In this document: piece by piece, positions 33,470-42,455 of the stretch
Layout: every line of letters begins with the position of its first letter
Position numbering within the stretch: position 1 is the first letter of the stretch
Origin: Natrarchaeobaculum aegyptiacum
GTDB lineage: Archaea; Halobacteriota; Halobacteria; Halobacteriales; Natrialbaceae
Assembly: GCF_002156705.1 (NCBI RefSeq)
Contig: NZ_CP019893.1
Coordinates: 1,922,001-1,986,000 of the forward strand
Direction of reading: 5' to 3'
DNA length: 64,000 nucleotides
Made by a program: the position numbers and the translations under genes
The notes under the pieces: model-generated
Told to the model about the DNA's origin: nothing
Databases searched by the model: none
The model's input: only the letters and a program-made list of their open reading frames with translations

Positions 33470-34312
33470 ATGGCCACTAACCGCTCGAGAGCCGCGTTAC
33501 TCACGCTCCGAAAGGAAGGGTTCGCTCCGCTCGTCAGAAAGGGGACCTCTCGAGTCCTGTGGAATAAGCTCTTGCTCCCGATCTCGCCACGGCTCGCGCT
33601 GGGTACGTGGGATCAGTATCGGCGCGGACGCACCATGATCCAGCGGATCCGACACCGTCGATCACCCGATCGGTTCACGGATGCTGATCCGACCAAACGT
33701 CTTTCGGTCGATCCAGACCGGATTACGTACAAGATTCCGAGCACCGCGCCGCTCGAAACGGACCGGCCAGTTGGCCGCGTTGCAGACGGTCCGTGGGATC
33801 GTCATCGGATCAGGATCACCGAGCGGACGTTCTACCAGTCACTCGAGTCGGTGTACGTCGACGGTGCCAACTGGGAGTCGACCGAGTATTATCGGGCCGT
33901 CCTCGACGCCATCGAGTCGGGGCAGCGACGGTGGGGCTGTAGCTCTCCGGCAGATCTCGAGAGTAAATGTTCCCACGTCGATACGCTGTACGAAGCATTG
34001 CAATCGGAGGGATACCACGGACAGCGCGAACTCGTCGCTCGCGGTGAGGAACGATTTCCGTTGCGAGATCCGCTCGTTGCGATCGGGCGGGACGGCACAA
34101 TCTTGCACCTTCGGGATGGGAACCACCGAATCGGACTTTCGAAGCTGCTGGAACTCGAGTCGATCACGGTTCGAGTTGGTCCTCGACACGCCCACTGGCA
34201 ACGAATTCGAGACGCCATCGCCGACGCGGACACGGTGGCCGACCTGGAGCCGTCGGTGCGGTCACACCGTCGCCATCCGGATCTTGCGGATCTCGTCGAC
34301 CAGCTGGTGTGA
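33470..34312 (+). CDS. ParB-like domain protein, paralogue 1
   Basis: The 280-residue protein starts MATNRSRAALLTLRKEG. Its key region is LVAIGRDGTILHLRDGNHRIGLSKLLELESITVRVGPRHAHWQ. The last part matches the ParB/sulfiredoxin-type D-G-N-H-R nucleotide-binding motif followed by a helix and strand. ParB-like folds occur in proteins outside chromosome segregation. A second protein with the same layout lies at 41715-42452, so this looks like a glycan-cluster family of its own. No helix-turn-helix is visible, so partition or DNA binding is unlikely. An upstream in-frame ATG at 33431 would add 13 residues. Confidence 0.65.
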   Translation: MATNRSRAALLTLRKEGFAPLVRKGTSRVLWNKLLLPISPRLALGTWDQYRRGRTMIQRIRHRRSPDRFTDADPTKRLSVDPDRITYKIPSTAPLETDRPVGRVADGPWDRHRIRITERTFYQSLESVYVDGANWESTEYYRAVLDAIESGQRRWGCSSPADLESKCSHVDTLYEALQSEGYHGQRELVARGEERFPLRDPLVAIGRDGTILHLRDGNHRIGLSKLLELESITVRVGPRHAHWQRIRDAIADADTVADLEPSVRSHRRHPDLADLVDQLV

Positions 34313-34469
34313 GCATGGCTGTTACAATTACCGTTCGTCACGAGCCACGTGCCCTCGCTTTCACCGCTGTGGTCGCTGGGACGGCCGCTTCGGAACGACG
34401 CACTCGCTCACCTCGTCGATCGATCCGTTCGTATTGGAGTCGGGCGTTCGCCGTCGGAGGTGACTTCCG

Positions 34470-35924
34470 GTGAGTCTTCGATCCCGGTTCACCGCGGAAT
34501 TCCTCGGGAAACTCTTCGCAGCGATCACGGGAATGCTGGTAGTGGTTCTGCTGGCACGGTGGCTCGACCCAGCGGAGTACGGGCTCCTCTTTCTCGCTCT
34601 TTCCGTGATTGGGTTAGTAAAGTTCCTCTCGAAACTCGGCATCGGGAAGTCGACGGCACGGTACGTCAGCGAGTACAAGGAGTCAGACCCTGGGCAGGTC
34701 CCCCACATCGTCCGGACGGGACTCGCGTTCAACCTCGTGACCATCGTCGTCGTCGCGGTAGCCTTCGGTCTCACTTACGAACACGTGGCTCTCTTGCTGG
34801 GCGAACCCGACCTCTCACCGTACCTCGCGCTCGGCACCCTCTTTCTCGTCGTCGGAACGCTCAAGACCTACGTTCGAAAGGTACTGCAGGGCTACGAGGC
34901 GATCGAGAGTGCAGCGGCAGTAAAGGTCGTCGGTAACGGAGCCAAACTCTGTTTCGTCGTTGGCTTCGTCTCACTCGGCTACGGTGGACTCGGTGCACTG
35001 GGTGGATACGTGCTGGGGTACGGGCTGGCTGTCGCCGTCGGCCTGTACCTGATCGCAACTCGTGTCTACTGGCGACACGAACCGGCCCCATCGATCGAAC
35101 CGGGACTTCGACGACGAATCGCCGAATACACCGTTCCACTGACGGCGACGAGTACGGCAAACACCCTCGAGAAACGGCTCGACACGGTTCTGGTCGGTTT
35201 CTTCCTGACGCCGGTCGCCGTCGGCTACTATACGATCGCGAAACAGGTGGTCCAGTTTCTCGAGACCCCGGCGTCCGCACTCGGCTTCGCGATCTCGCCG
35301 TCGTACAGTGCCGCCAAGGCACGTGGTGACCCAGCAGCGGCAGCCAGACTCTACGAAACGGCACTCGTCAACTCGTTGCTCGTGTACGTCCCCGCTGCCG
35401 CCGGCATCATTCTCGTCGCGGAACCGTTCGTCACCGTGCTCTTCGGTGCCGAGTACGTCGGTGCCACCACTGTGGTGCAGGTGATGGCACTGTACGCTGT
35501 CACGATGTCCGTGACGGACATCACCAGTAACGGACTCGATTTTCTCGGGCGGGCCCGGATCAGAGCGATCGTCAAGACCGGGACCGCTGTGTTGAACGTC
35601 GGCCTGAACGTCCTTTTGATTCCCACGATCGGTGTCGAGGGGGCAGCGATCGCGACGGTCGTCTCCCATTCGATCTACACTGTCGTGAGCGTCTTCCTCA
35701 TTCACACTGAATTCGACCTGCGGGTTCGACATCTCGTCTCCAAGCTAGCACAGATCCTCACGATCACGCTCGTGATGTCCGTCGTCGTCTTCGCACTGAC
35801 GGTCACCGTCCACGGCTGGTTCGCCGTGGTTGGTGGTGCCGTCCTCGGTGTGCTCGTCTGGGTGACGCTGTCGTCGGCCGCCGGACTCGTCGACCTGCGT
35901 ATCATCACGGCAGCGCTCACCTGA
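34470..35924 (+). CDS. Wzx/AglR-type polysaccharide flippase
   Basis: The 484-residue protein has about 14 membrane helices and the MATE/Wzx pattern: RFTAEFLGKLFAAITGMLVV at the N-terminus, LARWLDPAEYGLLFLALSV, then FFLTPVAVGYYTIAKQV and DITSNGLDFLGRARIRA. It would flip a lipid-linked glycan across the membrane to the outside. A strong Shine-Dalgarno (GGAGGTGA, 34456-34463) precedes the GTG start at 34470. It is convergent with the FkbM gene. Substrate is unknown, but ManNAcA-containing material is suggested by the WecB/WecC genes. Confidence 0.9.
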   Translation: MSLRSRFTAEFLGKLFAAITGMLVVVLLARWLDPAEYGLLFLALSVIGLVKFLSKLGIGKSTARYVSEYKESDPGQVPHIVRTGLAFNLVTIVVVAVAFGLTYEHVALLLGEPDLSPYLALGTLFLVVGTLKTYVRKVLQGYEAIESAAAVKVVGNGAKLCFVVGFVSLGYGGLGALGGYVLGYGLAVAVGLYLIATRVYWRHEPAPSIEPGLRRRIAEYTVPLTATSTANTLEKRLDTVLVGFFLTPVAVGYYTIAKQVVQFLETPASALGFAISPSYSAAKARGDPAAAARLYETALVNSLLVYVPAAAGIILVAEPFVTVLFGAEYVGATTVVQVMALYAVTMSVTDITSNGLDFLGRARIRAIVKTGTAVLNVGLNVLLIPTIGVEGAAIATVVSHSIYTVVSVFLIHTEFDLRVRHLVSKLAQILTITLVMSVVVFALTVTVHGWFAVVGGAVLGVLVWVTLSSAAGLVDLRIITAALT

Positions 35925-35974
35925 CAGACCGATACTGCGGAAAGGGCTGACTGACTCGACGTAGCGGAGCATCC

Positions 35975-36967
35975 TCACCGCCGAAAGAAGACTCGATAGC
36001 CGTGCTCGATCTCTACGAGGTCCTCGAACGACAGTTCCCGTCGTTCTTCGAACCCGAGATACGAGATCTGTCCCTCGATCGAGACGGACTCGACGACGAA
36101 CCCGGCGTTTTCGAGCGTCTCGAGGAACGCCTTCGTCTGTTCGTGACGCAACATGTGGGGGTGCATCTCGAGGAACAACAGGAGTGGGTGATCCGACTCG
36201 AGGAGACGTTTCATTCCGTCGATAATTTCGATTTCGTATCCCTCGACGTCCATCCGGACGGCACCGACTGCCGCTGGATCGATTTCGCTGGTCCTCAGGT
36301 AGGAGTCGATCGACTCCATCGTGACCTGTCTGGTCGACTGGACGGCTTTGGTGTGGGCACCGATCTCGTCTGTCCGGATCTGGTTCAGGTTCGAGTGACT
36401 CGCCAGTTCGATGGTTGCAGCTCCCGGTTCGGGGCCAATCGCCAGCTCTTCGACGGTCACTCGATCGGCGTAGCCGTTTCGCTCGACATTTTCGCCCAAC
36501 AGCGGGAGCGTCCGTCCGTCCGGTTCGAACGCGATCAGATCCGTCTCCTCGCTCGTCGCCCCGAGTGCGCTCAGCGCGAAGTAGCCGGCGTTCGATCCGA
36601 CGTCGAGGACGACCATCGGCTCGTTTCGTTCGCGCTCGACGCGCTCGAGTTCGCGCTCGTAGATGCGCGTCGTGTTGTGTTCTCGTGTTCCGAACAGGTA
36701 GAGGTCACGTGACAGTCCGTCGTCGCTCACGTCGACGACCATTTGGTGTTCGCCGACGTCGACGCAGCGGCGATCACTACCCTTTCGCCGGACTCGCTCG
36801 AAGTACGTGTCGTAGTATTTGCGGCCGGTGAGGAGGTGACAGAACGCGATTGCGGCGGCGACGAACCGGAACCGTCTGGTCAGAATCGCGACTTCCGGGA
36901 GCTTCCGTCGGAAAAAGTACTTGGCTGCCGATGCGTCTGACCACGCTGACTGAATTCGTCGAATCAT
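35975..36967 (-). CDS. FkbM-family SAM-dependent methyltransferase
   Basis: The 330-residue protein has the FkbM SAM motif VVLDVGSNAGYFALSALG, the acidic-loop segment LIAFEPDGRTLPLLGENV and the later VGAVRMDVEGYEIEIIDG. FkbM enzymes methylate hydroxyl groups on sugars or polyketides. In a glycan cluster an O-methyl sugar is the natural inference. The start at 36967 overlaps the upstream stop by ATGA, so it is coupled to the polytopic protein gene. The upstream in-frame extension is Arg-rich and was not used. Confidence 0.85.
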   Translation of the reverse strand: MIRRIQSAWSDASAAKYFFRRKLPEVAILTRRFRFVAAAIAFCHLLTGRKYYDTYFERVRRKGSDRRCVDVGEHQMVVDVSDDGLSRDLYLFGTREHNTTRIYERELERVERERNEPMVVLDVGSNAGYFALSALGATSEETDLIAFEPDGRTLPLLGENVERNGYADRVTVEELAIGPEPGAATIELASHSNLNQIRTDEIGAHTKAVQSTRQVTMESIDSYLRTSEIDPAAVGAVRMDVEGYEIEIIDGMKRLLESDHPLLLFLEMHPHMLRHEQTKAFLETLENAGFVVESVSIEGQISYLGFEERRELSFEDLVEIEHGYRVFFRR

Positions 36968-38775
36968 GGGGTTCGAGTCTTTCCGATCCGCACCTCGCCG
37001 TTCGTGTAGATGCGGTTCGCCGTTCGGTCCTGGTGCAAGCGGTCGTAGTCGTCCTCGGTGATTCGAACCAGGTCGTCGTGTCGCCATTCGGGGTGAGCTT
37101 CGTGCCAGACGAGGTCTTCGGTTCGCAAGAGCACGTAGCCGTCTTCGGGTAGCCACTCGCCGACGGTCTCGGTCTCGTGATAGCCGAGGTGTGGTGCCAG
37201 TAATTCGAGGCTCGAGACGTACATGTCGTCGTTAGCTCTGTCTCTGGTCTCTGCGTACCCGTAGTAGCTGAACGGGTAGACGTCACCACCCATACTGTCG
37301 CCGTAACTGACGACCGACTCGTCTTTGGTCTCGAGGTGCCAGTCGTACCCGTCGCTGCCGGCGTGGGTCATGTGATAGTTGTCGGAATAGCCCGTCGAGA
37401 CCGAGAAGACGAGTCCGCCGAGCACCAGTCCGAGCACCAGCAGGCAGACGACGCCGGCGACTTTCGACTCGTTTCGTCGTCTCGCGGCGAACCAGAGTGC
37501 GAGACCGACGAGGAAGATGGAGACGAGTATTCCGTACTGTGCCGCTCTGGTGACACCACCTGCGTGGATGTCGAACACCATGAACGCGACACCGATGACA
37601 CCACCGACCGGATAGTGGACGGCGACGTGGCCTTCGTAGAACGTTGCTTTCGAGGACTGGACGAAATATCGCACGGCAACGTACACTGTGGCCACACCAC
37701 CGATCCCCAGATAGAGCAGGAGGACGCCCCAGTTTGGGACGAGAAAGTAGTAGACTAACTGCCATATTGTGTAGCCAACCTCTGTTGCAGTTGAGGCCGT
37801 CTGTGCACTCCCGCCGGGCTGCCGTTCGACGAGCGAGAGTGCCGTGCTGCGAATGCTTCCGTCGACCGTTCGGTGATAGAGATGCCAGCCGAGAAGACCC
37901 GCGAATCCGCCGAATACGAGTCCGACCCCTCGAGTAGCCGGGGTGGATATGTCAGCCCGCACGTGTCTGCCAGCGAATACGGCGGCGAGAAACACCGCAC
38001 ACGCGACAAAACTGAACAGCGCAGAGATCGGATGATAGATGACGACTGCTCCGCCGACGAGAGCGAACGTCGAGACGGCACGGCGTTGATTCCCGATTGC
38101 GTGTTCGTGAACGGCGTAGAGGAGTATCGGCAACAGTGTCAATCCAAAGACCCACGGTGCGAGCGTGAACCGGTTCTGCGAGTAGAAGATGGGGAGTGCA
38201 GCGAGCAACGTAAGTATCGCCAGCGCGGGCCGTCGCGATTGTGCCCTCGTGAACACGAACACGCCACCGACGAGCAATACCTTGAACCAGAACGCGATCA
38301 GGGGTGTCGTCGTCTCCACCTCGACTCCAGTCAGCTGACTCACGCTAACACTAAGGAGGTGTGTCGCAGGATACTGCAGGTCTGAAATGGTGCCCCTGTT
38401 CGCGATGTCGTCGATGAGACCAACGTGTACCCACACGTCGAACCCGTAGCCTGCATACTGGACGTATCCGCGGGTGAGTGGGAGTCCAAAGTACCCAGCG
38501 TAGGCAACGAGCGCACACGCGGTGGCGACCATCCACAGCCGTGACCGCCGAAGCGCCGAGTGAAAGAGCAACGCTCCGCTGCCGACGAGAACCGCGTATA
38601 GCAGGCCCCGTGCTGCGACGTGTCTCGAGGTGAACACCGACACTTCGTACTCCGTCGCTGGCGGCAACAGAGCGACGTAACTGATCCAGAGTGCAGTCAG
38701 GACAACCAGGAGTTTTCCACCCCTGTTTGCCCACGTCGCCGGGGGATTGGCCCAGTTCGATTCACACGAGTCCAT
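36964..38775 (-). CDS. Large polytopic membrane protein, possible GT-C-like glycosyltransferase
   Basis: From ATG 38775 the 603-residue protein has about 12 membrane helices, then an external C-terminal domain (GYSDNYHMTHAGSDGYDW to the end). The first outer loop has GYGFDVWVHVGLIDDI with Asp and His, which recalls the acidic first loop of GT-C transferases such as AglB or PMT. No WWDYG-like motif is seen, so it is not an oligosaccharyltransferase of the usual type. It could be a polymerase, a GT-C transferase or an unknown archaeal family. The start is uncertain; the nearest TATA-like box (about 38880) would give a leader of roughly 80 bases. Confidence 0.65.
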   Translation of the reverse strand: MDSCESNWANPPATWANRGGKLLVVLTALWISYVALLPPATEYEVSVFTSRHVAARGLLYAVLVGSGALLFHSALRRSRLWMVATACALVAYAGYFGLPLTRGYVQYAGYGFDVWVHVGLIDDIANRGTISDLQYPATHLLSVSVSQLTGVEVETTTPLIAFWFKVLLVGGVFVFTRAQSRRPALAILTLLAALPIFYSQNRFTLAPWVFGLTLLPILLYAVHEHAIGNQRRAVSTFALVGGAVVIYHPISALFSFVACAVFLAAVFAGRHVRADISTPATRGVGLVFGGFAGLLGWHLYHRTVDGSIRSTALSLVERQPGGSAQTASTATEVGYTIWQLVYYFLVPNWGVLLLYLGIGGVATVYVAVRYFVQSSKATFYEGHVAVHYPVGGVIGVAFMVFDIHAGGVTRAAQYGILVSIFLVGLALWFAARRRNESKVAGVVCLLVLGLVLGGLVFSVSTGYSDNYHMTHAGSDGYDWHLETKDESVVSYGDSMGGDVYPFSYYGYAETRDRANDDMYVSSLELLAPHLGYHETETVGEWLPEDGYVLLRTEDLVWHEAHPEWRHDDLVRITEDDYDRLHQDRTANRIYTNGEVRIGKTRTP

Positions 38776-38992
38776 AACCTGGTGGCCAGTGTCTGGTCCG
38801 ACTGCTGGCGTCCACCACTCGTTCCAAACGCGCCCGCTTAGTAATTTCGAATCCGAATGCAAAATGTATAGTGGGAGAATATAATATACCTCAGAACCAA
38901 TATTATGATTACTTCTCATCGACAGTATTTTATCCCCTTCTGGCGATTTTCTGGTGACGATCTCGCGCCCTGTGAAGGCCGGACGATACACA
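38776..38992. promoter_or_regulatory. Divergent AT-rich promoter region
   Basis: The 217 bases hold TATAATAT-type sequences around 38875-38890 (usable leftwards) and TATTTTAT (38926-38933, rightwards). The latter is 24 bp before a GTG at 38954 in frame with the GT2 gene, which leaves that start open. Confidence 0.5.
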
Positions 38993-40315
38993 ATGACGCA
39001 AGTGACATACGCCGATGGACGGATCGAACAGGAGGTCTCGGTGTCCACCGACGATCCCGTCGTCGGCATGGTGCTGACCCCAGACCGTGGTGCGACCGTT
39101 CCGGCGGCGATCCTCCGGGCCCGACAGCACGGCTGGCACACTATCGTCACCACTACCGATCCCGACCTCGAGTGGTTCGCGGTCGTCCAGGAGATGGACG
39201 ACGTCCTGACGGTGTCGCCGACGGATCTCGATACCGACGGTGTCACCGATCCGTGGGAAAACCTCACGCGGACCGCTCGATCCGCTGGCTTTCCGGGAGT
39301 GGTGGCCCACTGCGATCCGACCGTTCCGGTCGACTACGACGCGAGCGCACAGCGCCTCGCCGAGACCGACCGGTACAGCGTCGAGGCAGTCGCGACGCCG
39401 CCGGTCGACACGGAAGCAACCGTTCTCGCGGCGATCCCGGCGTTCAACGAGGCGGCGGAGATCGATACCGTCGTCTCGAGCGCACTCGAGTACGCAGACG
39501 AGGTGCTCGTCGTCGACGACGGGAGCACGGACGGGACGCCGTCGATCGCTCGCGAGGCCGGTGCCACGGTCGTCGAACACGAGCGCAACCGGGGGTACGG
39601 TGGTTCGTTGAAGACGATCTTCGGCCAGGCGGCTCGCTCGCAGGCCACACACCTCGTGATCCTCGACGGTGACGGCCAGCACGATCCGGCCGACATTCCA
39701 GCGCTGGTCGACGCCCAGCGCGATTCGGAGGCCGAACTCGTAATCGGCAGTCGATTCGCACCGGGCTCTGAGACGTCGCTGCCAGCGTACCGGCGGGTCG
39801 GCCTCTTCGTCGTAAACGTCCTGACGAACCTCAGCCTCGGCGTCGTCAGGCCCCGCTCGTGGGTGGGGGATACCCAGAGTGGGTTTCGAGCCTACGACAG
39901 ACGTGCGATCGAATCGCTCGCGATGGACGACTCGATCGGCGACGAGATGGGTGCGAGCACGGACATCCTCCACCACGCCCACAGCCACGACTACCACATC
40001 GACGAGGTCGGAACGACGATCGACTACGACGTCGACAACGCCAGCAGCCAGAATCCCGTCACCCACGGGTTACACCTCGTGGTCAACATCCTTCGGACGG
40101 TCGAAGAAGAACGCCCGCTCTCGAGTCTCGGCCTTCCCGGATTCGCCAGTACCATCGTCGGTGTCGGCGTCGCCTACCTGACGATGACGACCTACATCGA
40201 CGCAGGGACGTTCCCGCTCGGACTCGCACTGGTGTCGGTGTTTCTCACTCTCGCCGGCATCTTCGCGTGTTTCACCTCGATCATCCTTCACTCGCTGAAC
40301 CGCCACGTCGATTGA
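38993..40315 (+). CDS. GT2 family glycosyltransferase with C-terminal membrane helices
   Basis: The 440-residue protein has an N-terminal extension of about 130 residues, then a GT2 domain: VLAAIPAFNEAAEIDTVVSS, VLVVDDGSTDGTPS and LVILDGDGQHDPADIPALVD with the metal-binding D-x-D. GDTQSGFRAYDRRA is its acceptor loop. Two membrane helices end the protein (about residues 375-430). This resembles dolichol-phosphate-sugar synthases and AglJ-like enzymes that charge a lipid carrier. The start at 38993 (MTQVTYADG) is preferred; GTG 38954 in the same frame is possible because of TATA spacing. It is 18 bases before the next GT4 gene. Confidence 0.87.
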   Translation: MTQVTYADGRIEQEVSVSTDDPVVGMVLTPDRGATVPAAILRARQHGWHTIVTTTDPDLEWFAVVQEMDDVLTVSPTDLDTDGVTDPWENLTRTARSAGFPGVVAHCDPTVPVDYDASAQRLAETDRYSVEAVATPPVDTEATVLAAIPAFNEAAEIDTVVSSALEYADEVLVVDDGSTDGTPSIAREAGATVVEHERNRGYGGSLKTIFGQAARSQATHLVILDGDGQHDPADIPALVDAQRDSEAELVIGSRFAPGSETSLPAYRRVGLFVVNVLTNLSLGVVRPRSWVGDTQSGFRAYDRRAIESLAMDDSIGDEMGASTDILHHAHSHDYHIDEVGTTIDYDVDNASSQNPVTHGLHLVVNILRTVEEERPLSSLGLPGFASTIVGVGVAYLTMTTYIDAGTFPLGLALVSVFLTLAGIFACFTSIILHSLNRHVD

Positions 40316-40333
40316 CCGACTCCTGTCCAAGAC

Positions 40334-41695
40334 ATGCTCCTGACACTCCTCGATGCACTCGTCGACGGAATCGTCTCCAGTTCACACGCTCGAACTGACG
40401 ACACGGGCGACGACCCGAACGTACTCGTCGTCTCCCAGAAGTATCCGCCCGAGAACGGTGGCAACGCCGCACGAATCGGTGACCTGACCCGGCACATGAC
40501 CGAAGACGCCGACGTCACGGTGCTCGCTCCACCGCCGTGTTACCCGCCGACCGCGTTCGAGTGGTCCTGGAAACGCGCTCGTACCGAAACCCGCGACGGT
40601 GTTCGGGTCCACCGGCTCTGGGCCGTCCAGCTTCGCGGGACCGATCCGTCGTTTCTCGAGCGGATGGCCTACTACCTCACCTTTGCCGTCCACGCGTGCC
40701 TGTGGCTCTGCTGGCACCGCCGGGAGTTCGACGTCGTGGTGACGACCTCGCCGCCGATCTTCACCGGCTTTGGGGCCTTTCCCGTCCACCTGCTCGGGTC
40801 GATCACGTGGGTCGTCGATATCCGCGACCTCTGGATCGACGTCTCGGCGGACCTCGGATTCATCGACGACGACGGCCTCGCCGCCCGACTCAGCCGCCGC
40901 TATCGCGAACTCGAGTTACGTCGGGCGGATCTGCTCACCGTCACCTCCCCTGGAACGACCGAGCAGTTACGCGAACAGTACGACTTCGAGACTCCGGTCT
41001 CGCTCGTCCCTAACGGCGTCGATACGCGACGGTTCAGGCCTGCTGGCGACGTCGCGGTCGACCGCGAAGCGTCCGACCGCAGGCGTTCTACCCACACCCA
41101 CCCCGAGGTGGCAACCAGCGGCTCGGGTGCCTCGCAGGCCCCGACCGAGGTCGACCTGATCTACACCGGTAACCTCGGTTACGCACAGGACCTCGAGACC
41201 TGCATTCGGGCGCTTTCTCACACGGAGCGAGCGGTCACCCTCCGGATCGTCGGCGACGGCGACCGGCGAGACGCACTCGAGGAACTCGCTGTCGAGGTGG
41301 GCGTCGACGAGCAGGTCGAGTTCACGGGACTGGTCGATCGCGAGACCGTCCCGGATCTGCTCACCGACGCCCGGATCGGCCTCGCCCCGCTCGAGGACCG
41401 CGAGTCGCTTTCCTACGCGGTGCCGACGAAACTCTACGAGTACATGGCCTGTGGGCTGCCCGTCCTCGCGACCGGACGCGGCCAGATCGAGCGTCACGTC
41501 GACGACTCGGGCGCTGGCGTGGTCGCGGCCGACGATCCGGCGGCTGTCGCTGCGGTGATCGACGACTTGCTCGACGACGAGCAGGTGCGCCGCGAGTACG
41601 GTCGCCGTGGCCGCGAATTCGTCACCGACCAGTACGATCGACGTGCGATCGCCCGGTCGTTCGCGGCCGACCTCGACCGACTCTCGTCGACGTGA
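40334..41695 (+). CDS. GT4 family glycosyltransferase (WbuB-like)
   Basis: The 453-residue protein has the GT-B N-terminal domain (VLVVSQKYPPENGGNAARIG, VDIRDLWIDVSADLG). It also has the GT4 C-terminal donor domain (DLIYTGNLGYAQDLETCIRA, LRIVGDGDRRDAL and the E-x7-E region YEYMACGLPVLATG). It resembles WbuB/capsule GT4 enzymes that use UDP-activated N-acetyl sugars; donor choice is inferred. It follows the GT2 gene by 18 bases, so they form an operon. It is convergent with the second ParB-like gene. Confidence 0.88.
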   Translation: MLLTLLDALVDGIVSSSHARTDDTGDDPNVLVVSQKYPPENGGNAARIGDLTRHMTEDADVTVLAPPPCYPPTAFEWSWKRARTETRDGVRVHRLWAVQLRGTDPSFLERMAYYLTFAVHACLWLCWHRREFDVVVTTSPPIFTGFGAFPVHLLGSITWVVDIRDLWIDVSADLGFIDDDGLAARLSRRYRELELRRADLLTVTSPGTTEQLREQYDFETPVSLVPNGVDTRRFRPAGDVAVDREASDRRRSTHTHPEVATSGSGASQAPTEVDLIYTGNLGYAQDLETCIRALSHTERAVTLRIVGDGDRRDALEELAVEVGVDEQVEFTGLVDRETVPDLLTDARIGLAPLEDRESLSYAVPTKLYEYMACGLPVLATGRGQIERHVDDSGAGVVAADDPAAVAAVIDDLLDDEQVRREYGRRGREFVTDQYDRRAIARSFAADLDRLSST

Positions 41696-41714
41696 TCGGT
41701 CTCGAGGCTTTCGA

Positions 41715-42452
41715 TTAGAGCCCTGCGAGGTCGGGGTGGCCGGGGTCTTCGACCACTTCGGCTCCGTTTGCAACTCGGTCGCGTTTTGCCTGCCACTCGC
41801 TGTGCCGGACGAACACCCGAACCGGAACTTCCTCGAGGCCGAGCACTTTCGACATGGTACATCGGTGCCAGCCGTCCCAGAAGATAAACTCGCCGTCACG
41901 AGCGACGTTGACCGAAATTTCGTGAAGTTCTGGGCAGTAGTAGGCCCACGTGTGCCCCATCTCGTTGTCGGTCGATCCGTGAATGAGCTCTCGCTGGGTC
42001 GTGTACCCGTTTTCGCGGATGTTCTCGAAGACGGCGTCTAGCCCCGAACACCGCTCGTAAAACTCCTCGGCGCTCTCACAGCCGTACAGCGTCAACCCCT
42101 GATCTTCGATTTCGCTCGTCACGCGCTGTACCCAGGGCGTTTCCTGCCAATCGGCCCCCTCGAGGAAGTGTTGTTCGAATGAGACGTACATGTCGTGATC
42201 TTCGAACCGGCTCACCTGCCGGTCCCAGTCGCCGTCCTCGACGAGACAGACCGCAGACGAGCGGTTCCGGAACCGGGATCGTCCCTCCTGTAACAGCTCG
42301 ATCGTCGCTGGGTCGACCCACTGGAGCTCGAACGGATCGATGGGCGCGTCGTAGCGACGTGCAGTCGTCATCCACGTCTGCAGGCTCGCGCGATTTCGTT
42401 TGTACAGTGAGTAGAGGAGATGGAGTCGCGACCGAAATACGTCCGGCACCAT
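41715..42452 (-). CDS. ParB-like domain protein, paralogue 2
   Basis: The 245-residue protein shares with the protein at 33470-34312 the block ISVNVARDGEFIFWDGWHRC followed by TMSKVLGLEEVPVRVFVRHSEWQ. It also shares an upstream domain with YVSFEQHFLEGADWQ and a YGC-SAEEF segment. DGWHR replaces the D-G-N-H-R motif of the paralogue. Both keep an R/H pair that ParB-like folds use for nucleotide phosphates. It starts three bases after the stop of the GT4 gene upstream, in the same leftward operon. A role in glycan synthesis is inferred from location in both cases. Confidence 0.65.
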   Translation of the reverse strand: MVPDVFRSRLHLLYSLYKRNRASLQTWMTTARRYDAPIDPFELQWVDPATIELLQEGRSRFRNRSSAVCLVEDGDWDRQVSRFEDHDMYVSFEQHFLEGADWQETPWVQRVTSEIEDQGLTLYGCESAEEFYERCSGLDAVFENIRENGYTTQRELIHGSTDNEMGHTWAYYCPELHEISVNVARDGEFIFWDGWHRCTMSKVLGLEEVPVRVFVRHSEWQAKRDRVANGAEVVEDPGHPDLAGL

Positions 42453-42455
42453 TAG

